Assembly (NCBI GenBank): GCA_009767595.1
Contig: VSDK01026114.1
Span: 1 to 64,000 of the forward strand
DNA length: 64,000 bases
Direction: 5' to 3'
Origin: Symbiodinium kawagutii
Lineage: Eukaryota; Sar; Dinophyceae; Suessiales; Symbiodiniaceae
The notes below the pieces were generated by a model that was not told where the DNA came from, searched no databases, and saw only the letters and a list, made by a program, of their open reading frames with translations. Position 1 is the stretch's first letter, and every line of letters starts with the position of its first letter. The translations under genes and the position numbers were made by a program. Below are positions 1-12,238 of this stretch, piece by piece.

Positions 1-50
1 TTAGGCACTCAGTCTCTCTCTCTCTCTCAATCTCTCTCTCGATCTCTCCA
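1..50. repeat. (CT)n microsatellite
   Basis: Interrupted CT-rich run at the left end of the window, with short ATCTCTCTC variants. No coding signal. Confidence 0.7.
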
Positions 51-354
51 AAGCCATCATGCATGATTACTGCTGATTTCCCCGAGGCATAGCGCATATG
101 CGCACATACTTTTCGCCGCAAAGCACTTTTCATCTGTGCTTGCATTGCGTGTAGCCAAGCCTAGCACAAGAGATGGGCAAAGGTTGGCCAAAGTGCAACG
201 AGCAAAGAGGCGCTGCACGTGTCCGACTCAAAACATGTCTTAGCACAACCAAACGCATTTTGAAAATTCGGAGCTTCAGCAAAAATACACAGGAATTGCA
301 AATCCACCCGGAATCCAGCCATTGTTTTGAAAGTTGCCCACCTGTCTCAATGCT

Positions 355-3300
355 TCAAATCTGCACGACAATGGCTGTAATGTCATCCTTGGGACCCACA
401 ACGTCACCGGCAAAGTCCTTCTGTGCATTGATAATGTTTGTCCTTTTAGGCAATGATACCCCGAATGTGACCGTGGAAATCTAATTCTCGTAGAAGCTTA
501 CCGTAAGCTTACCTTTCTTCGACCTATGATAAACTACAGCCAGTGAGTGCTGGGAGTATGACGAAAAGATTCGTCTTTCAAGGTACAGCTCCCAATTTAG
601 CGCATTGGCAGGAAAAAACACCTCTCCTCACTTTGGCAGCACCTTTGCCACAAACCAGGATAACTAGGCGTTCAAAACCGCTGAGAACAGCACTGGTCAC
701 ATCATCATTCCCTGTCACTGCCAAGCTGAGTGAGTGCTCTTGCATACCCCTGACTGCAAAACTTAGACAATTAGAACCAGTGAAGTAGTGTATGCTGACT
801 ATGAAACACAATTCTAATGGACTACGGGGAACAAACTAAACAGCAAACATGAATGGCAATGAACAAGTTGCAAGTATTGGTGTTGCGTTCACGCGTTTTA
901 GTGAGAATTGAACATACACCAACCAAACAAACCAACCATCCAAACCAACCAATAGTAACACAGCAAACGAACACCGCAATGGTGTGTCTGAAACGCTTTC
1001 AGATCTTTCAGTGGTGCTCCTAGCTCCGGTGCCGAAGTTCCAATTCTGGCGACTCGGCTTCCCAGGATTCTTGCGCCAGGAGCACCAAGGTTTCTGCTGC
1101 CACCTGTGCGCCTTTGCCTCGGATCTATGGCGTGCCGAGTGGCGATCTACCCGTCCAGGAGCTGGTCATGAGACGGGTCTTGATGTGTCTTGACATGTCT
1201 TGGGATTTGATTTGAACATCTTCTTGGATTGCAAGGCACCGCAATCCATTCGTTTCGACTGGACGATGTTGTCATGTTCAAACCATCTTTGTTGGCTGGT
1301 TCAATGCACCCATATTACATTCAAGAGAGCGCATTGCAAAGCACTTGGAAGTGCCCATCCCACAACCAACACATCTTCCCCCAAAAAGAATACAAGTTGT
1401 GACAATTTCATCCAGGTATATCCGGGTTGTCATGTCGCTCACCATCCATTCAAGTCACCCTTCTGCAGGTGTCGCCCCACCACCGTGGCGGCATCTTTGG
1501 CCGAGGTGAAGTCCCACACCTGGGCATTGCTGTTGGCAACTGCTAGTGTCCAAAAACCTGCAGATACCTACAGAATGAGCGACAAGTAAAGGAAGATAAA
1601 GCAACGCTCCTAGAGCTGTCAGCACCGGAAAAGGCAAAACCTGGTGTGGGAGGCGCTGCTCACAACACATACTGGACCATCAGCAGATGAAAGTTGAACC
1701 AAGGAATGGATGTGCCAACTATCCTGACTTGAAAAATCATGACCGTATGTTGGAATGCCATGGAATGCCCATATGGCTTGAGACAGTCATCCTTGCCATC
1801 ACAAGTGGAACTGACATAGCACCCCATCCTTCAAAACTAAAAATGTTCCCAAAGAAAAGGATAAGAAATGTGAGCTCTGTGGGCTCCTGTTTCAGGGACT
1901 CGTTGCACCATACTTGGCACCGACCAAGATACTCCATCTGAAGCTACCACAAGAAACCTCGGCACCACAGATTTCCGGGGCTGATTTTCGAAGATGGTTT
2001 GAGGAGATGATTGTGGACTGGCGCACAGGCGCACACATATTGGCAAATTCCCAGTTCACCAGCTCATCTGAAGCTACATATCTAGTCAAGCGGAGTACTG
2101 TAGCTTGAAAAAGTCAGAGGCAAATCGCTTTGCCAAGTAGCTTTGGTGATGTCCCTTCAGTCCCTTGAGCATCCGTTTCTTCAGGCTCCAAGAAAATGGT
2201 GGTTACATCTGGCACATCCGACACCCCCACAGCATGGAGCTTGGAATCGCCCAGTGAGCGGGACATGTTGAGCCCAACATAGGGCCATTCATCCAAATAC
2301 CTGGGGCAATGGCTGCTGGCTTTTGAGCAGTGGAACGGACCAGTGGGCATTGGTGGCGGAGTCTTGAATTGACTTCGGTCTCTGGAATTTAATTTGCCAC
2401 TACTCTTGGAATAGAACATTTATACAGAGTTTAAGATAGTATTTACATTTTGAAGTAATAGATATAGGCATAGAATGGCATAGATATTATTTGATATTTA
2501 CATATACATATGATCTAATCCCTGCACCCTAATACTAAATATCCCCCCAACTAGTAAGCACGGCGAGCTATCTTTTTTATTAGGGGGTTTTTGATATTCG
2601 GGTCCCGGACGGACCCCTAATAATCAATCAAATTTCCTTTGATTTTCAATTGCCACAATTAATAACGCAACCAAAAATAAAAAATAGAAAGCGTGAATTT
2701 CACAGCAATTCTTATTATCTGGGGACCTTTAGTAATATAAGGGGAAGGGAATATATACTATCATCTACTCGATTGGTCTGATCTTTCCCATATCTTTCTC
2801 AATTTTCCTTTGCCTCCTGAACAGGCTGACTGAACTTGAGCAAGTGCTGACTGGTGACACGCGCTGCCGCGCAACAATGCCGCCTTGCGCTTCAATTCGC
2901 AGGCGCTCGTCGGGATCCTCTGGCTTGTGATCCTTAGCCACCGAGGTCTGCTGAACTTCAGGTCCGGTTGCTGCCATTGCATGCCATTGCCCTTGTCTTC
3001 CCCAAAGAACTCCCCATTGTCCGAATCGTGGCCCGGCCCAGGCAAAACAACGGAAAGGCCAACTATGTCAACCAATTTGTTTGACCATTTGGTTGCATTC
3101 CACGTGTGGCCCCAGCCTTTTGCAACCTTTTCCACCCGCAACCTTCTCCACCCCTAACGTCTACCCACATGAACAAATTTTGTTGGCAAAAGGCGCTTCA
3201 CAGTGGACTTTCGCAAATTGTTTGGCAAGGCTCTCGAGTGAGGATCCTGTGTTCAATGGGTTCATCTGCAGACTCAGATGAATAAGTCCCCAGGACCATC

Positions 3301-6237
3301 CTGAGGCAAGCCAAGAGGATGGTCCAACATCAAATGAAGAGATTGTGCTGGTCAAGGCATTCCCAAAATTACAGGGTAGGAAGTAGGAACAGGAACACTC
3401 AACCAGATTTGGCAAAAGAAAATGCATTATATATACTAATTACAACGACGGTGCAAAAACAATAACTGCCCAGTTGTATAGCTTTGAATATTTGCCTTAG
3501 CACCTTCAAAGGCATTTCTTCCGCCTGTATAGCTTCAATGAAATTTCCCTGCAATGCTGATTTTGCTTGAACACTTTGTGTGAAGATGTACGCCACATGA
3601 ATCCGGTCCTTGAGTCCCCAATGTTGGCAGTGTGCAGGAGCCCACGTGCACAGAGTGCCAAAGTGCAGGTGGCACCACTATAGCCACGAGGGCCCCAGCC
3701 AATCAAGGAGGCTTTCCTGGTGTCCATTTCGGGATGGGCTTGGCATGGCTTGGCATGGCTTGGCATGGCTTGGCATGGTTTGGCATGGCTTGGCATGGCT
3801 TGGCATGGCTTGGCATGGCTTGGCATGGCTTGGCATGGCTTGGCTGGTGGACCTTTTTGTTGTCACTAGGAGAACAAGTCCGAGCAACCTCTGTGTCAAG
3901 GCATTCAGCCATTGGCATGCGATGGCTGCAATCGCCGGAGACGAACCAAACATAATGTGCAGTTGCAGTTTTCTTGATCAGCACAAAAATTGTGAAACCA
4001 CCCAGTCACATCCACATCCACAAGCGTAGTGAATAGCCATGCAGCAGAATGTTTGCGAATAAAACCGTGTCGGATGGTGCAATGCATTGCTGGTCTTGTG
4101 AAGTGATGTGCCATCATGAAGTGTGGATGGCTATATATGAATCCGTAAGTTTTTCTCGCTTTCGGATTTGGGCTGGCACTGTCCCCCTATAATTCAACCA
4201 CATCAAGAGGCAAATGCGTGCGTGTGTGTTTGTGTGCGTGTATGAATCTGTGTGTGTCTGTGTCTGTATTCGTGCAGGTAATCTTATAACTGCCTCTCTT
4301 CTTCAATATCTTCCATGTGATTCCATATTTACGCCGCATCTATCAATGTACTGACGCATGCCTGCACATGAAACACATGCTTGAACATGAGTGTGAACCA
4401 AACAAATGCACAACGAGCCCCAAATGTTAATAACTCACATCTCTGTACCTTTGAGTGTGCAAGCACCTGACTTAAATGAAGATCTTGAGGTAATGAGTGG
4501 CTCAGCCCATCGCTGCTCTCCACCAAGTTGCTGCATCAATGTGCCCATCTTCTGAAACGCAGCAGAAATGGCATTGAAGACCTCAAGAATTTTCTTGTCG
4601 ACAAACTGCGAGCTGCTCAAACTTGTGAATTGCAGTGGGATGCCAAACGTCCTGATATCCAAACTATTCCTAATTGACGTCCTTCTGCCAATTTACACTC
4701 AACAATACGGGTAAACATCATCAAACTGGCTGGGAACCAGGGAGATCATCCTAACCCCGCAGCAACGGAACACTGCTTAGGGCTGGGGCCCGGAGCCATC
4801 TGGGGCCCGGGCAGTTTGAGGATCTTTGGGGATCAGCCTTCCAGGCTCGGATGCCATCAAAGGCTCCTGGAGTAGCTCGTATGGCACCGCCCCAAGCAAC
4901 GAGTATGACATGCCTATAGGATTGTATGCATTTTATGATTCTATGATCCATCTTATAAAATGTGTTTCATCATGATTGATTATGTGTCACCATGCTTAAA
5001 GTATGTACATGTCATTGACAGCGCCAAGCATCAATTGCAAATGGTGTTGTTCAACAATCAAAGTCCAACGAGGTTGTTCAACAATCGAAATCCAGTTATC
5101 GTGTGTGTGTGTGTGCAACCGGGAAAAAGATATAAAAATGCATTTGCATTATTTGCAAATGAAAATATGCTCAGCACTCAGCACCTACATGACACATGAA
5201 CATGTGCACCTCCTTACGCCCATGTATAGGTGCTATTCCCATCCTAAGTTTGCACTTGCACTAGTAGTTGCATGTTTTTTTCCAGCGCCATCTCCGAACA
5301 GTTCAGCTGAGCTAAAGCGAGAGCGGGAAAAAGCTGCAAGAAAGAAAGTGCACGTCAAAGAGTGCACACGAAGGACACACAGAACTGTACAAGCAAGACT
5401 TTCCAGCAAAGGACACAAAGGATGCAGACTTTACATGTAAAATGACCCTCTGAAAGTTTAGAGAAACAAAGCAGCAAATGTGAGGAGTTGCATGTAGCCG
5501 TCATATGATATTTGTACGTTCAAATGTGGAAAAACCATTACGATACATGATATCTCAAGATGTGTATCTACGAATCTACTATATGTTAAATTCAAGCTGA
5601 TGTGCTGCAAGCTGCACTTGTTGAACACTTTATCAAACTATTCGCTCTTTGCATGTGCACATGTCCTAAGCACATGCTATTGCACCCATTTTAGTATGCA
5701 CAGAGTGCTGGCACCAGGTGGACGAAAATGCAGCTAAAAGCGAACGCGTATCCTCACGAGTGGAATGCCCGTGCTTATAGAGTGAAGCAATTTGTCAAAA
5801 TGTGGGTCAAAATTTCCAAGTTCATGCCATTTTTGAACCTGACTTGCGTGAAACTGGTTGCATGGGAAAGTCACACTTGCAAACGAAATGATTTTGGACT
5901 CTCAACCAGCAGACCAAACCCGCATAAGCAACCTGACGTTCTGCTGTCGCAGTTGAGTGGAGTGTTGACTTGGAGGGTTGTAAATGTCCAAGTAGTGTCC
6001 AAGTATGACAGGGTTATTCAAGTGAAGACCGACCTTGCAAACACGCATATGCAAACAAACGCGAACACGCACACACACACAGACACACACACACACACAC
6101 ACCTACAATTACAGTACCATGCCAACACCCAGTGGCAGCGCTCCCGTAGCACCAGCAACGGCAGCCACTGCATCGCCAGCGTTGACATCTCATGTCCCAG
6201 CGGGCCATGACCATCCATGACGCAGGCACACCAAATC
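355..6237 (-). CDS. PP2C-family (PPM) Ser/Thr protein phosphatase, multi-exon gene
   Basis: PPM/PP2C phosphatases are Mg/Mn-dependent and dephosphorylate phospho-Ser/Thr. Nine exons on the minus strand carry the family motifs in order: about 6130-6237 (CVMDGHGPLGHEMS); 4524 to about 4615 (FVDKKILEVFNAISAAF); 3575-3677 (GATCTLALC...TANIGDSR); 2865-2947 (SVAKDHKPEDPDERLRIEAQGG); 2163-2300 (YVGLNMSRSLGD...GVSDVPDV); 1933-1980 (RFLVVASDG); 1459-1519 (VWDFTSAKDAATVV); about 1047-1117 (VAAETLVLLAQESWEAE); 355-417 (DFAGDVVGPKDDITAIVV, then TGA at 355-357). The metal-binding aspartates of DGHG, ASDG and DDI are all present, so the enzyme looks functional. Most junctions agree in phase with GT-AG; three (2865, 2163, 1047) need GC or GA donors. 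The residues before CVMDGHG were not found, so the start is missing. The 4524 and 3677 ends do not agree in phase, so one small exon may be unseen. Family assignment is firm; exact borders are inferred. Confidence 0.85.
2577..2623. repeat. Nested hairpin in an AT-rich PP2C intron
   Basis: TTATTAGGGG at 2577-2586 pairs with CCCCTAATAA at 2614-2623, and an inner GGGTCC (2600-2605) pairs with GGACCC (2611-2616). The surrounding 2420-2760 is AT-rich and without coding signal. It could be a small foldback element or simply intron structure. Confidence 0.5.
3741..3840. repeat. 10-bp minisatellite, ten units of TGGCATGGCT
   Basis: Ten head-to-tail decamers, nine identical and one (3771-3780) with a single C-to-T change. 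The array lies in a PP2C intron just upstream, in gene direction, of the exon at 3575-3677. The run is open in several frames (Gln/Ala/Met/Pro/Ser/His-rich), which is a by-product of the repeat. Confidence 0.9.
6067..6102. repeat. (AC)n microsatellite
   Basis: Dinucleotide AC run with one AG interruption, in the PP2C intron downstream (gene sense) of the DGHG exon. Confidence 0.85.
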
Positions 6238-6329
6238 CTCAGAGATAAGCTCTGGAAAACGAGGAATATGGCAACATGTTCATAGATAAAACATCCCTGT
6301 TGCAGTTAAGGAAGTACCCTGGGTGGTGC

Positions 6330-6910
6330 CATTCTAGAAATATAAATCGATGGCCCCAACCCCCACAAGAGGCCTGCACACTATAGAATGGAAGTTGCCT
6401 GCGGCATCATACATATTTGCCCTATAAAATGGAACCTCCTAGCTGATTGTGTGCACAGCGTGATTTTCTATAGAATCATCACACCCAGGGTACTTTCGAA
6501 CAACTTTTGTGGGCTGAATTTACTATGGAATGGAAGGATGCTGCTGCCAAGTGCCAGAAGTCGATGCACTCTAGCAATCAGATGCTAGTCAGGGTGTCCA
6601 ATCTACAGAAATCTAGTTGTTAACAAGAGCCCCCAAATGACAGATCGAAGACTGCCATTCTATAATTTTGCAGTGTGATCCTTATCACGCACTGATCCAG
6701 CTGGATACCAAACGCATTCAAATAATACAGAATGGCGACTCTTGTGCCCCACAGATGGGGGTTGTTGAGTACCCTTGGATTTCTATAGAATAGCAAGCCT
6801 GGTTACCTTAATTCAAGGTGTTTCCCACCAAATCCAGTAGGTCTATAGAATGGAAGCGCTGAAAGCTGCCTAAAAACCAGAGGATGTTGGCTGTATAAAA
6901 AAATGGGTCC
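6330..6910. repeat. Cluster of CTATAGAATGG-like palindromic motifs
   Basis: The word TATAGAATGG or close variants, in both orientations, recurs about every 40-90 bp: near 6335, 6382, 6421, 6465, 6522, 6652, 6724, 6781, 6841 and 6893. The core TTCTATAGAA is self-complementary. No open frame or known element explains the spacing. It may be a decayed tandem array. Confidence 0.45.
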
Positions 6911-7004
6911 ACACGACCCCTAGGGGGTCTCATTTTACAGAGGAAACTCCAACGGGGATGATAAAACAGCGAAATTGTGATCTTGGTTGTCCCAAAAATG
7001 TTGG

Positions 7005-7048
<44 letters not shown>

Positions 7049-7070
7049 CCGATGATGATGATCATGATGA
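7005..7070. repeat. (GAT)n trinucleotide microsatellite
   Basis: About 20 GAT/GATGAT units with interruptions. It reads as poly-Asp on plus and poly-His or poly-Ile on minus, depending on frame; the long frames crossing it are not taken as genes. Confidence 0.85.
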
Positions 7071-7194
7071 AACTGCTCAAGAAAAAAACCGAGTGTCAGA
7101 GGCTGTGTCCGGTGTGGCAAGGACTTGTGTGAAAGCATGCTGTTCCTGTAGAACTGCCTCCCTCCAATTGCGTACAACCCAAATGGTGGATTAA

Positions 7195-7415
7195 CGGGGC
7201 CAGGTGTGGCATCACTAGCCGACCTTTCAAAATATGCATTGAAATCAACATGAAACTGATTTGAAGCAGCCGAATTCAATCTTCTCTTCATGTTGAATCT
7301 CTGATGTCTGACAAATGCCATACACCCGACACCGTATTCTACATCTGCCATTGGGAACGCCTCCCAGCACTTCAGGCCCTTGGCTTTCGCCGAGGATCTT
7401 GGAACCGTCACTGTC
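7195..7415 (-). CDS. Possible exon, unrecognised
   Basis: The minus strand stays open with a balanced composition (contains VEYGVGCMAFVRHQRFNMK and PVNPPFGLYAIGGRQFY). It lies upstream, in gene direction, of the PP2C DGHG exon, so it could belong to that gene's N terminus or to a separate gene. No motif was recognised. Confidence 0.3.
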
Positions 7416-7420
7416 AGTGA

Positions 7421-8270
7421 AATGGAAATAGAAAGCGCAATCCTGGCTGCGGGAAAGGATGAGAGAGGTACGGTTACACATGTATATGTGAAAATCTTGG
7501 AAATTTATTCTTGAGTTAACTAAGATTTCTCAAGTTGGTCTCAAGGAGTGCCGTGGTATCCCACGGAGAAGGTCAACAGGTACTCCAAGCGCCAAAAAGG
7601 TGGAGAAAGCTTCCAAAGTTGTCGTCTGGCCAGGCCATCATCCGAAAAGTTTGGGCTTGGCGTTGATAGCGTTGCGGGAATCCCGAGTGATACGCATGGC
7701 ACCGGGTCAAACCTGCCCAATCCACATCCCCACAGCCTGATTGGGCTGCGATTTGTTGCCTCACTGGCTCCAACAGCACAGGCAGCACAAAGGCTAATGC
7801 TGCGATACTTTGTGTAATAGATGTAGCTCAATCCTATGGAAAAGGTCTGGTGATTGACTTTTCCATATTGGTTCTATTAGATGCTAATTTCCATGTAGGC
7901 TTGGCGGGCCCACAATGACCAAACGGGTGAGAAAAATTATTCTTTGGCCTGAGGTTTATTGATGGAATTAACATGGATTGAAATTAAAAACAGTAACACA
8001 TAGGTAACCCAATTCTTGAAACGTGCAGCTGAGAAACCTTTTTGGGATACTGCACCTACATGCAATCCACGATCGGCTGGCAACGGCGCCTGGAAGGATG
8101 CGTGGATATGATGGATATGACTGCAACACTCAAGTCATCAGCTGCACTACCTTTCAATTTCGAAGCTTATTACAAGGCTAAAATTCAGAAGCTCACAAAG
8201 TTGTAAAAGAAAACTTATGGTCGAAAAAAAGATTGTCCAGCTCCGCAGTCCGGAAAGCTGATGAAAGCTG
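7421..8270. other. No gene recognised
   Basis: Short frames are open on both strands around 7550-7830 without a recognisable domain or convincing splice pattern. The plus strand at 8050-8205 reads plausibly (contains FNFEAYYKAKIQKLTKL before a stop) and may belong with the exon that follows. Confidence 0.4.
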
Positions 8271-8495
8271 GTAACGGCGGTTCAGCCGTCACCAACGGAG
8301 ATATGGATCTGCAAAATCAATGTCCCAAACAGTCCCGAACTATTGGTGCGCCAGGTCAAAGGAAAAGCCCTCAAGATCCCTCAAGTGATCAACAACATTC
8401 AACAGTTGGTTCGCGACAACATCGTTCTGATGCGAAGCCTGGTGTCCACCATCATGGGCGATCATGGGATGATTGGGAAGGATCTAATCATATGA
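8271..8495 (+). CDS. Coding exon, unrecognised (plus strand)
   Basis: The frame holds ELLVRQVKGKALKIPQVINN and IQQLVRDNIVLMRSLVSTIM before a TGA at 8493-8495. The residue mix is that of a folded helical protein, and the other frames are broken. A GA donor after GMIGK is possible instead of use of the TGA. One of only two plus-strand exons that look good in the window. Function unknown. Confidence 0.45.
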   Translation, partial: VTAVQPSPTEIWICKINVPNSPELLVRQVKGKALKIPQVINNIQQLVRDNIVLMRSLVSTIMGDHGMIGKDLII

Positions 8496-8763
8496 TCTTC
8501 TCATTTAAGCTCAGTAGCCAAAGACGTTTTCCCCATCGCAATGCACACGATTTCATTTCCCTACGTCATTATTTCTGTCTCTTGTAATTCATTCTCTTTT
8601 CCATATTGCGAACTAGCAACACCTAATCCGATGAAAAAAGCGAAAAAAAATAATCAATTGCACCTAACATACCAAATTAACATACTAAATCCAGTTGCTA
8701 ACTTACTTGAGGTATATTAGTACTATCAATTAAATTACATATGCATAGGTTATAAATCAACAT

Positions 8764-8875
8764 GGCTGTGGGTCAAAACCCTGTACCCCTGGTTCCCTGA
8801 TCATTAACCATTGTTTTCCCTTATTATTGTTGGTAAATCCTCCATTAGTTGGTTGGTTAATATTGACTCATAGCC
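8764..8875. mobile_element. 112-bp MITE-like element, copy 1
   Basis: Terminal inverted repeats GGCTGTGGGTCAA and TTGACTCATAGCC, 112 bp, flanked by ACAT on both sides (8760-8763 and 8876-8879). A subterminal inverted pair ATTAACCA / TGGTTAAT is also present. Two further copies of the same length lie at 46722 and 61053. No coding capacity, so a non-autonomous DNA element is inferred. Confidence 0.8.
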
Positions 8876-8884
8876 ACATACCTA

Positions 8885-9705
8885 TAGCCTATACTGCCGA
8901 TACTTCACAACAATAGCAGGTGAAATCGAAACATGAACACAGCGCAGTCCCAGTGCCTCGCCCTCGGAGCTCCGCAAGGTCAGCACCACTTTCCGCGGCC
9001 GTGGCAGGGAACTTCCGAAGCGCTCGCGGTCCGAAGTGAACATCAACACAGCCTGTGGCAGTCGAGGCGACAGCAGCGGCCAATGACCAGGATCATACAT
9101 CATATAGATATATTCATTCATAGATATTAATCGATCAATGTAGATCAACAGCATTCCCGTCCACTTCACCCATGTGGGCAGGGTCAACGACCCTCTGTCA
9201 ACGGTGGCCTCATGACTGGGTTGGAAGACCACCTTCATCAAGCTCCTATCAGGGCATGCTCGTCGCCAAGGACCGCCGTTGGGTGAAGTTGGCGAATCGC
9301 TGGTGTGCGGGACCAGCTGTACGTGCAAGAACTCTGCACAAACCCACGTCCAGAACCAGTATGCAAATCTGCTGGAACCTCAACACAGAACCACGATTCA
9401 TTGAATTTCACCAACATACACGCAGCACATGTCACCAAAAGAAGTTGATCCCAAGTCTGCGTTGAGGAAATTCGTCGGCAATTTGTTGCTTCAGCTCTCC
9501 TCCAGTCCAATGCCTCAGGCAAACCCTGTGCAAAGAAGTTGGCTGGAGGCCCAGCGGCCGATGGACCCGCCCCCATGGCTCCAGGATTTTCTGGTGCTCT
9601 CGAGGGGCCTGGTTGGAATATTTTGAGAGAGATGATCCCGGGATGGTGGATGATTTGTCTCAACAAGATTTGAATGTCACACCTTGGGCAGAAACAAAAC
9701 TCATG
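8885..9705 (-). CDS. Possible exons, unrecognised
   Basis: Two coherent stretches are open on the minus strand: one near 8935-9085 (contains VLMFTSDRERFGSSLPRPRK and VVLTLRSSEGEALGL) and one near 9300-9600 (contains NPGAMGAGPSAAGPPANFFA and FNESWFCVEVPADLHTGSG). The intervening sequence reads like an intron. No domain recognised. Confidence 0.3.
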
Positions 9706-9959
9706 CATCTGACGTTACATTTCAAAGTCATTTGGAGGCACATGAATGGCAACATCAATCAAAAGCATCAAGAATGCACAATTATTTCAACTTGGTAGAG
9801 AGAGGTCCAGAACTCCATCTTGGGGGGCGGCCTTGAGCCACCACAACACCACATGACTGCTGAATCAAATATTGACTTTGAAAAACAAATGCAAACGGAT
9901 TTCAGAACCTGCCTAGTCAGCAAACCGATGATGACTCTGGCTGGTCAGCAAACATCATG

Positions 9960-10200
9960 TAACATCTACTGAAGCTATCTGAAGTACAGGGCAACTGGGC
10001 GACCGATATCCGAAGACAAACCACTTCTTATACCATGGAATGAAGCAATGTGTACTGCCTTCCGGGTCTATACTGAAATGGATCTTTGCTGTGACATCTT
10101 CTTGAGCCAGGAGAAGCGTGGCCAGCTCATTGTGTTTTTTGCCTGGGCGTCCAACGGCTTGCCCTCCAACCCACTGTGTTGGTGACAACAAATGCTTAGT
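9960..10200 (-). CDS. Possible exon, unrecognised
   Basis: Minus frame with KKHNELATLLLAQEDVTAKI and HFSIDPEGSTHCFIPWYKK. No domain recognised. A further minus frame at 10304-10400 contains a hydrophobic run (ALAVAALLAVGSTLG) and may be another exon. Confidence 0.3.
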
Positions 10201-11154
10201 GACATCATTGCAATATACTTATGGTCATTAATTGCATCAAATACCACAAGGACGAAACACACAGGAGAACAGTTCCCAAGAGTGTGTCCCACAAACCACT
10301 TGTCTACAGCTCAAAGAATGGGTTCCCAGCATACACGTAACGCCACACCCAACATCTCCCAAGCGTTGATCCCACTGCCAGAAGAGCTGCAACGGCTAAA
10401 GCGTGACCCATTTGACAAAATCCAACACAGCTGACTGATATCTTTTTTGCTCCGATCGAAAATTTGAGACCATCATCAACCTTCAATGAATCCATCTGAG
10501 AATCCCAACCAGCTAGGCACTGCATATCATCCTCCAATACATTCCAATACAGTCTCACAATCGACCCTTCTGAGCTGCACGCTTCACCTAGCTGTTACAC
10601 GTCGGGCTGAAGTTTCTCATCGGGTCACCTACCAAAATATCCCAAGCAGCGTGTCAAATCCTCAAAGGGGGAAAGCAAGTGGCACCTTGGGGCATCACCT
10701 GTACAGGAAAACGGCCAGTTGCTAGCGGCAATCTGGCGTCAACCAGCAGTAGCTCGGGTTTCTTGATACTCTTGGGACTACCTCACCATTATCACCCACA
10801 AGCCCACCTCCTGCCTATCGAAATATATCGAAATACTATGGATTTCCTGGCTAAAACATGGCAACATATGGCAACCATATCTCAATGACTTCGTGGAGAC
10901 GTGGGTCCCCACCCTGCCCCTGGTGTCCTCGAGATGTGGAACTATTCAGCTGGAGACTTTCCAGAAAGGCAAGCTGCTTTCATTTCAGAACATGCCGAAA
11001 GATCCCAATGATTTGATATGATTTTACAGCATTATCTATATAGACTTGTAAAGTTTACTAATCATTTGCAATTGCTCTTTGTACTTGATGCTTGGTTCAT
11101 GAATACTTCATTCCCTCATATTCATTCTATTTTTCTTCAACTGCACAACTGCAT

Positions 11155-11327
11155 TTTCAAGAGCATCCGCCGCAGCAACCTGGGTTGGGTCATCAAAAGC
11201 CCAGCACCTGTCGCGTGTGCCATGGGTGGCTTTAAACACTTTGCGCCGCCATAGCCGCAAGATGTAAACACAAATGACCATGGCAAACATGATGAGGAAA
11301 AAGAGAAGAGTGAGGCTAGGGAGGATC
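11155..11327 (-). CDS. Exon of a membrane protein, unrecognised
   Basis: After a CAG|G acceptor at 11327 the frame gives a hydrophobic helix (LTLLFFLIMFAMVICVYIL) followed at once by basic residues (RLWRRK) and a polar tail with FDDPTQVAAADALENAVV. This is the pattern of one transmembrane segment with a cytoplasmic basic flank. The donor was not fixed. Family unknown. Confidence 0.5.
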
Positions 11328-12164
11328 CTGATGCTGTAGCATCAAGCTCTCCACTATTTTGGACCAAAGTTAGCCATCCCATGCATCTTCACCACCCACA
11401 ATGCTTTCAACGTTTGAATGCACTCAAGCAAATGAACATTTCAAGGGACGAACCTATCTGTCACCTGGTGTGGCCTGTCTGTCTTGAAGAAGAAACTTAC
11501 CAGAGTAGCTCTCTAGGCCGAGAATCACACTCTAAGTCTCCAATGATGAAGTTGCTGTCGCAACTCAAAACCTGAAAGGGATCAAAGAGTCATAAGGTAA
11601 TGACAAAAAGAAAGGGGTTCTTCCAATCATTCTTCCAACATTCTACATCTGGATCAGCTATACGATACATCTACTTTCATTTTTGATGCATGTCGGCATC
11701 TTGACAGCGGCTTGATCACATGGTCGAAACGGTAAGGAACTCCAAAGTATGAGTAGGCATTCCAACATCAGTCCAAAATGTCCAAAGGATGTGTTGTTGT
11801 AGGATGTGTTGTTGTAACGGCGTGTGGGGCTGGATGAGACTTGCTGGCATGTGGCCGGGCCTTTGATTGAAATGTTGAGCAGGGATCACTGCGCCCACGG
11901 AGCAAATCCTGACGATGCATTTCAAACAAACCGCTGTCGAACAAAGCCCGTTCCTTTGCAAAACTCTCATGCCTTTTGTTCCGCACTACAGCCTTACGTG
12001 TTACGTTGTGACTTGGTTGACGCATGTCAACACAATTCCATACATCTCCCGTACTCCTAGGAGATTTCAAAAGTCCATGGGCAGCCTTGACCAGGGACGT
12101 CATGGGATGTCCAATCTAAAAGTGAACTCTCGCAACGTAGCGCGAACGGAACCAACACGAGAAC

Positions 12165-12238
12165 CAGCTCCTTCTCTAGGTACAATGCGAAGCCGGAACC
12201 ACCACCCATTCCAATGCACCTCAGTGCTGGAACTTTGG
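12165..12238 (-). CDS. Possible TLDc-domain exon
   Basis: The frame between acceptor CAG at 12239-12241 and a GT donor at 12163-12164 gives RCIGMGGGSGFALYLEKEL (24 codons). This resembles the glycine-rich core of TLDc domains (GxGGG..FALYLD..L), found in oxidation-resistance proteins. The expected following G-S-S..C.TF stretch was not located in frame, so the call is tentative. Confidence 0.35.

Noticed and set aside
1459-1557. First read as a WD40 exon because of AQVWDFTSA
   Set aside because: The VWDF follows ASDG of the PP2C exon at 1933 in exact phase; the bases before the CAG at 1520-1522 are intron.
3506-4029. Frames rich in Gln/Ala/Met/Pro/Ser/His around the decamer array
   Set aside because: The array is intronic; only the PP2C part at 3575-3677 is exon.
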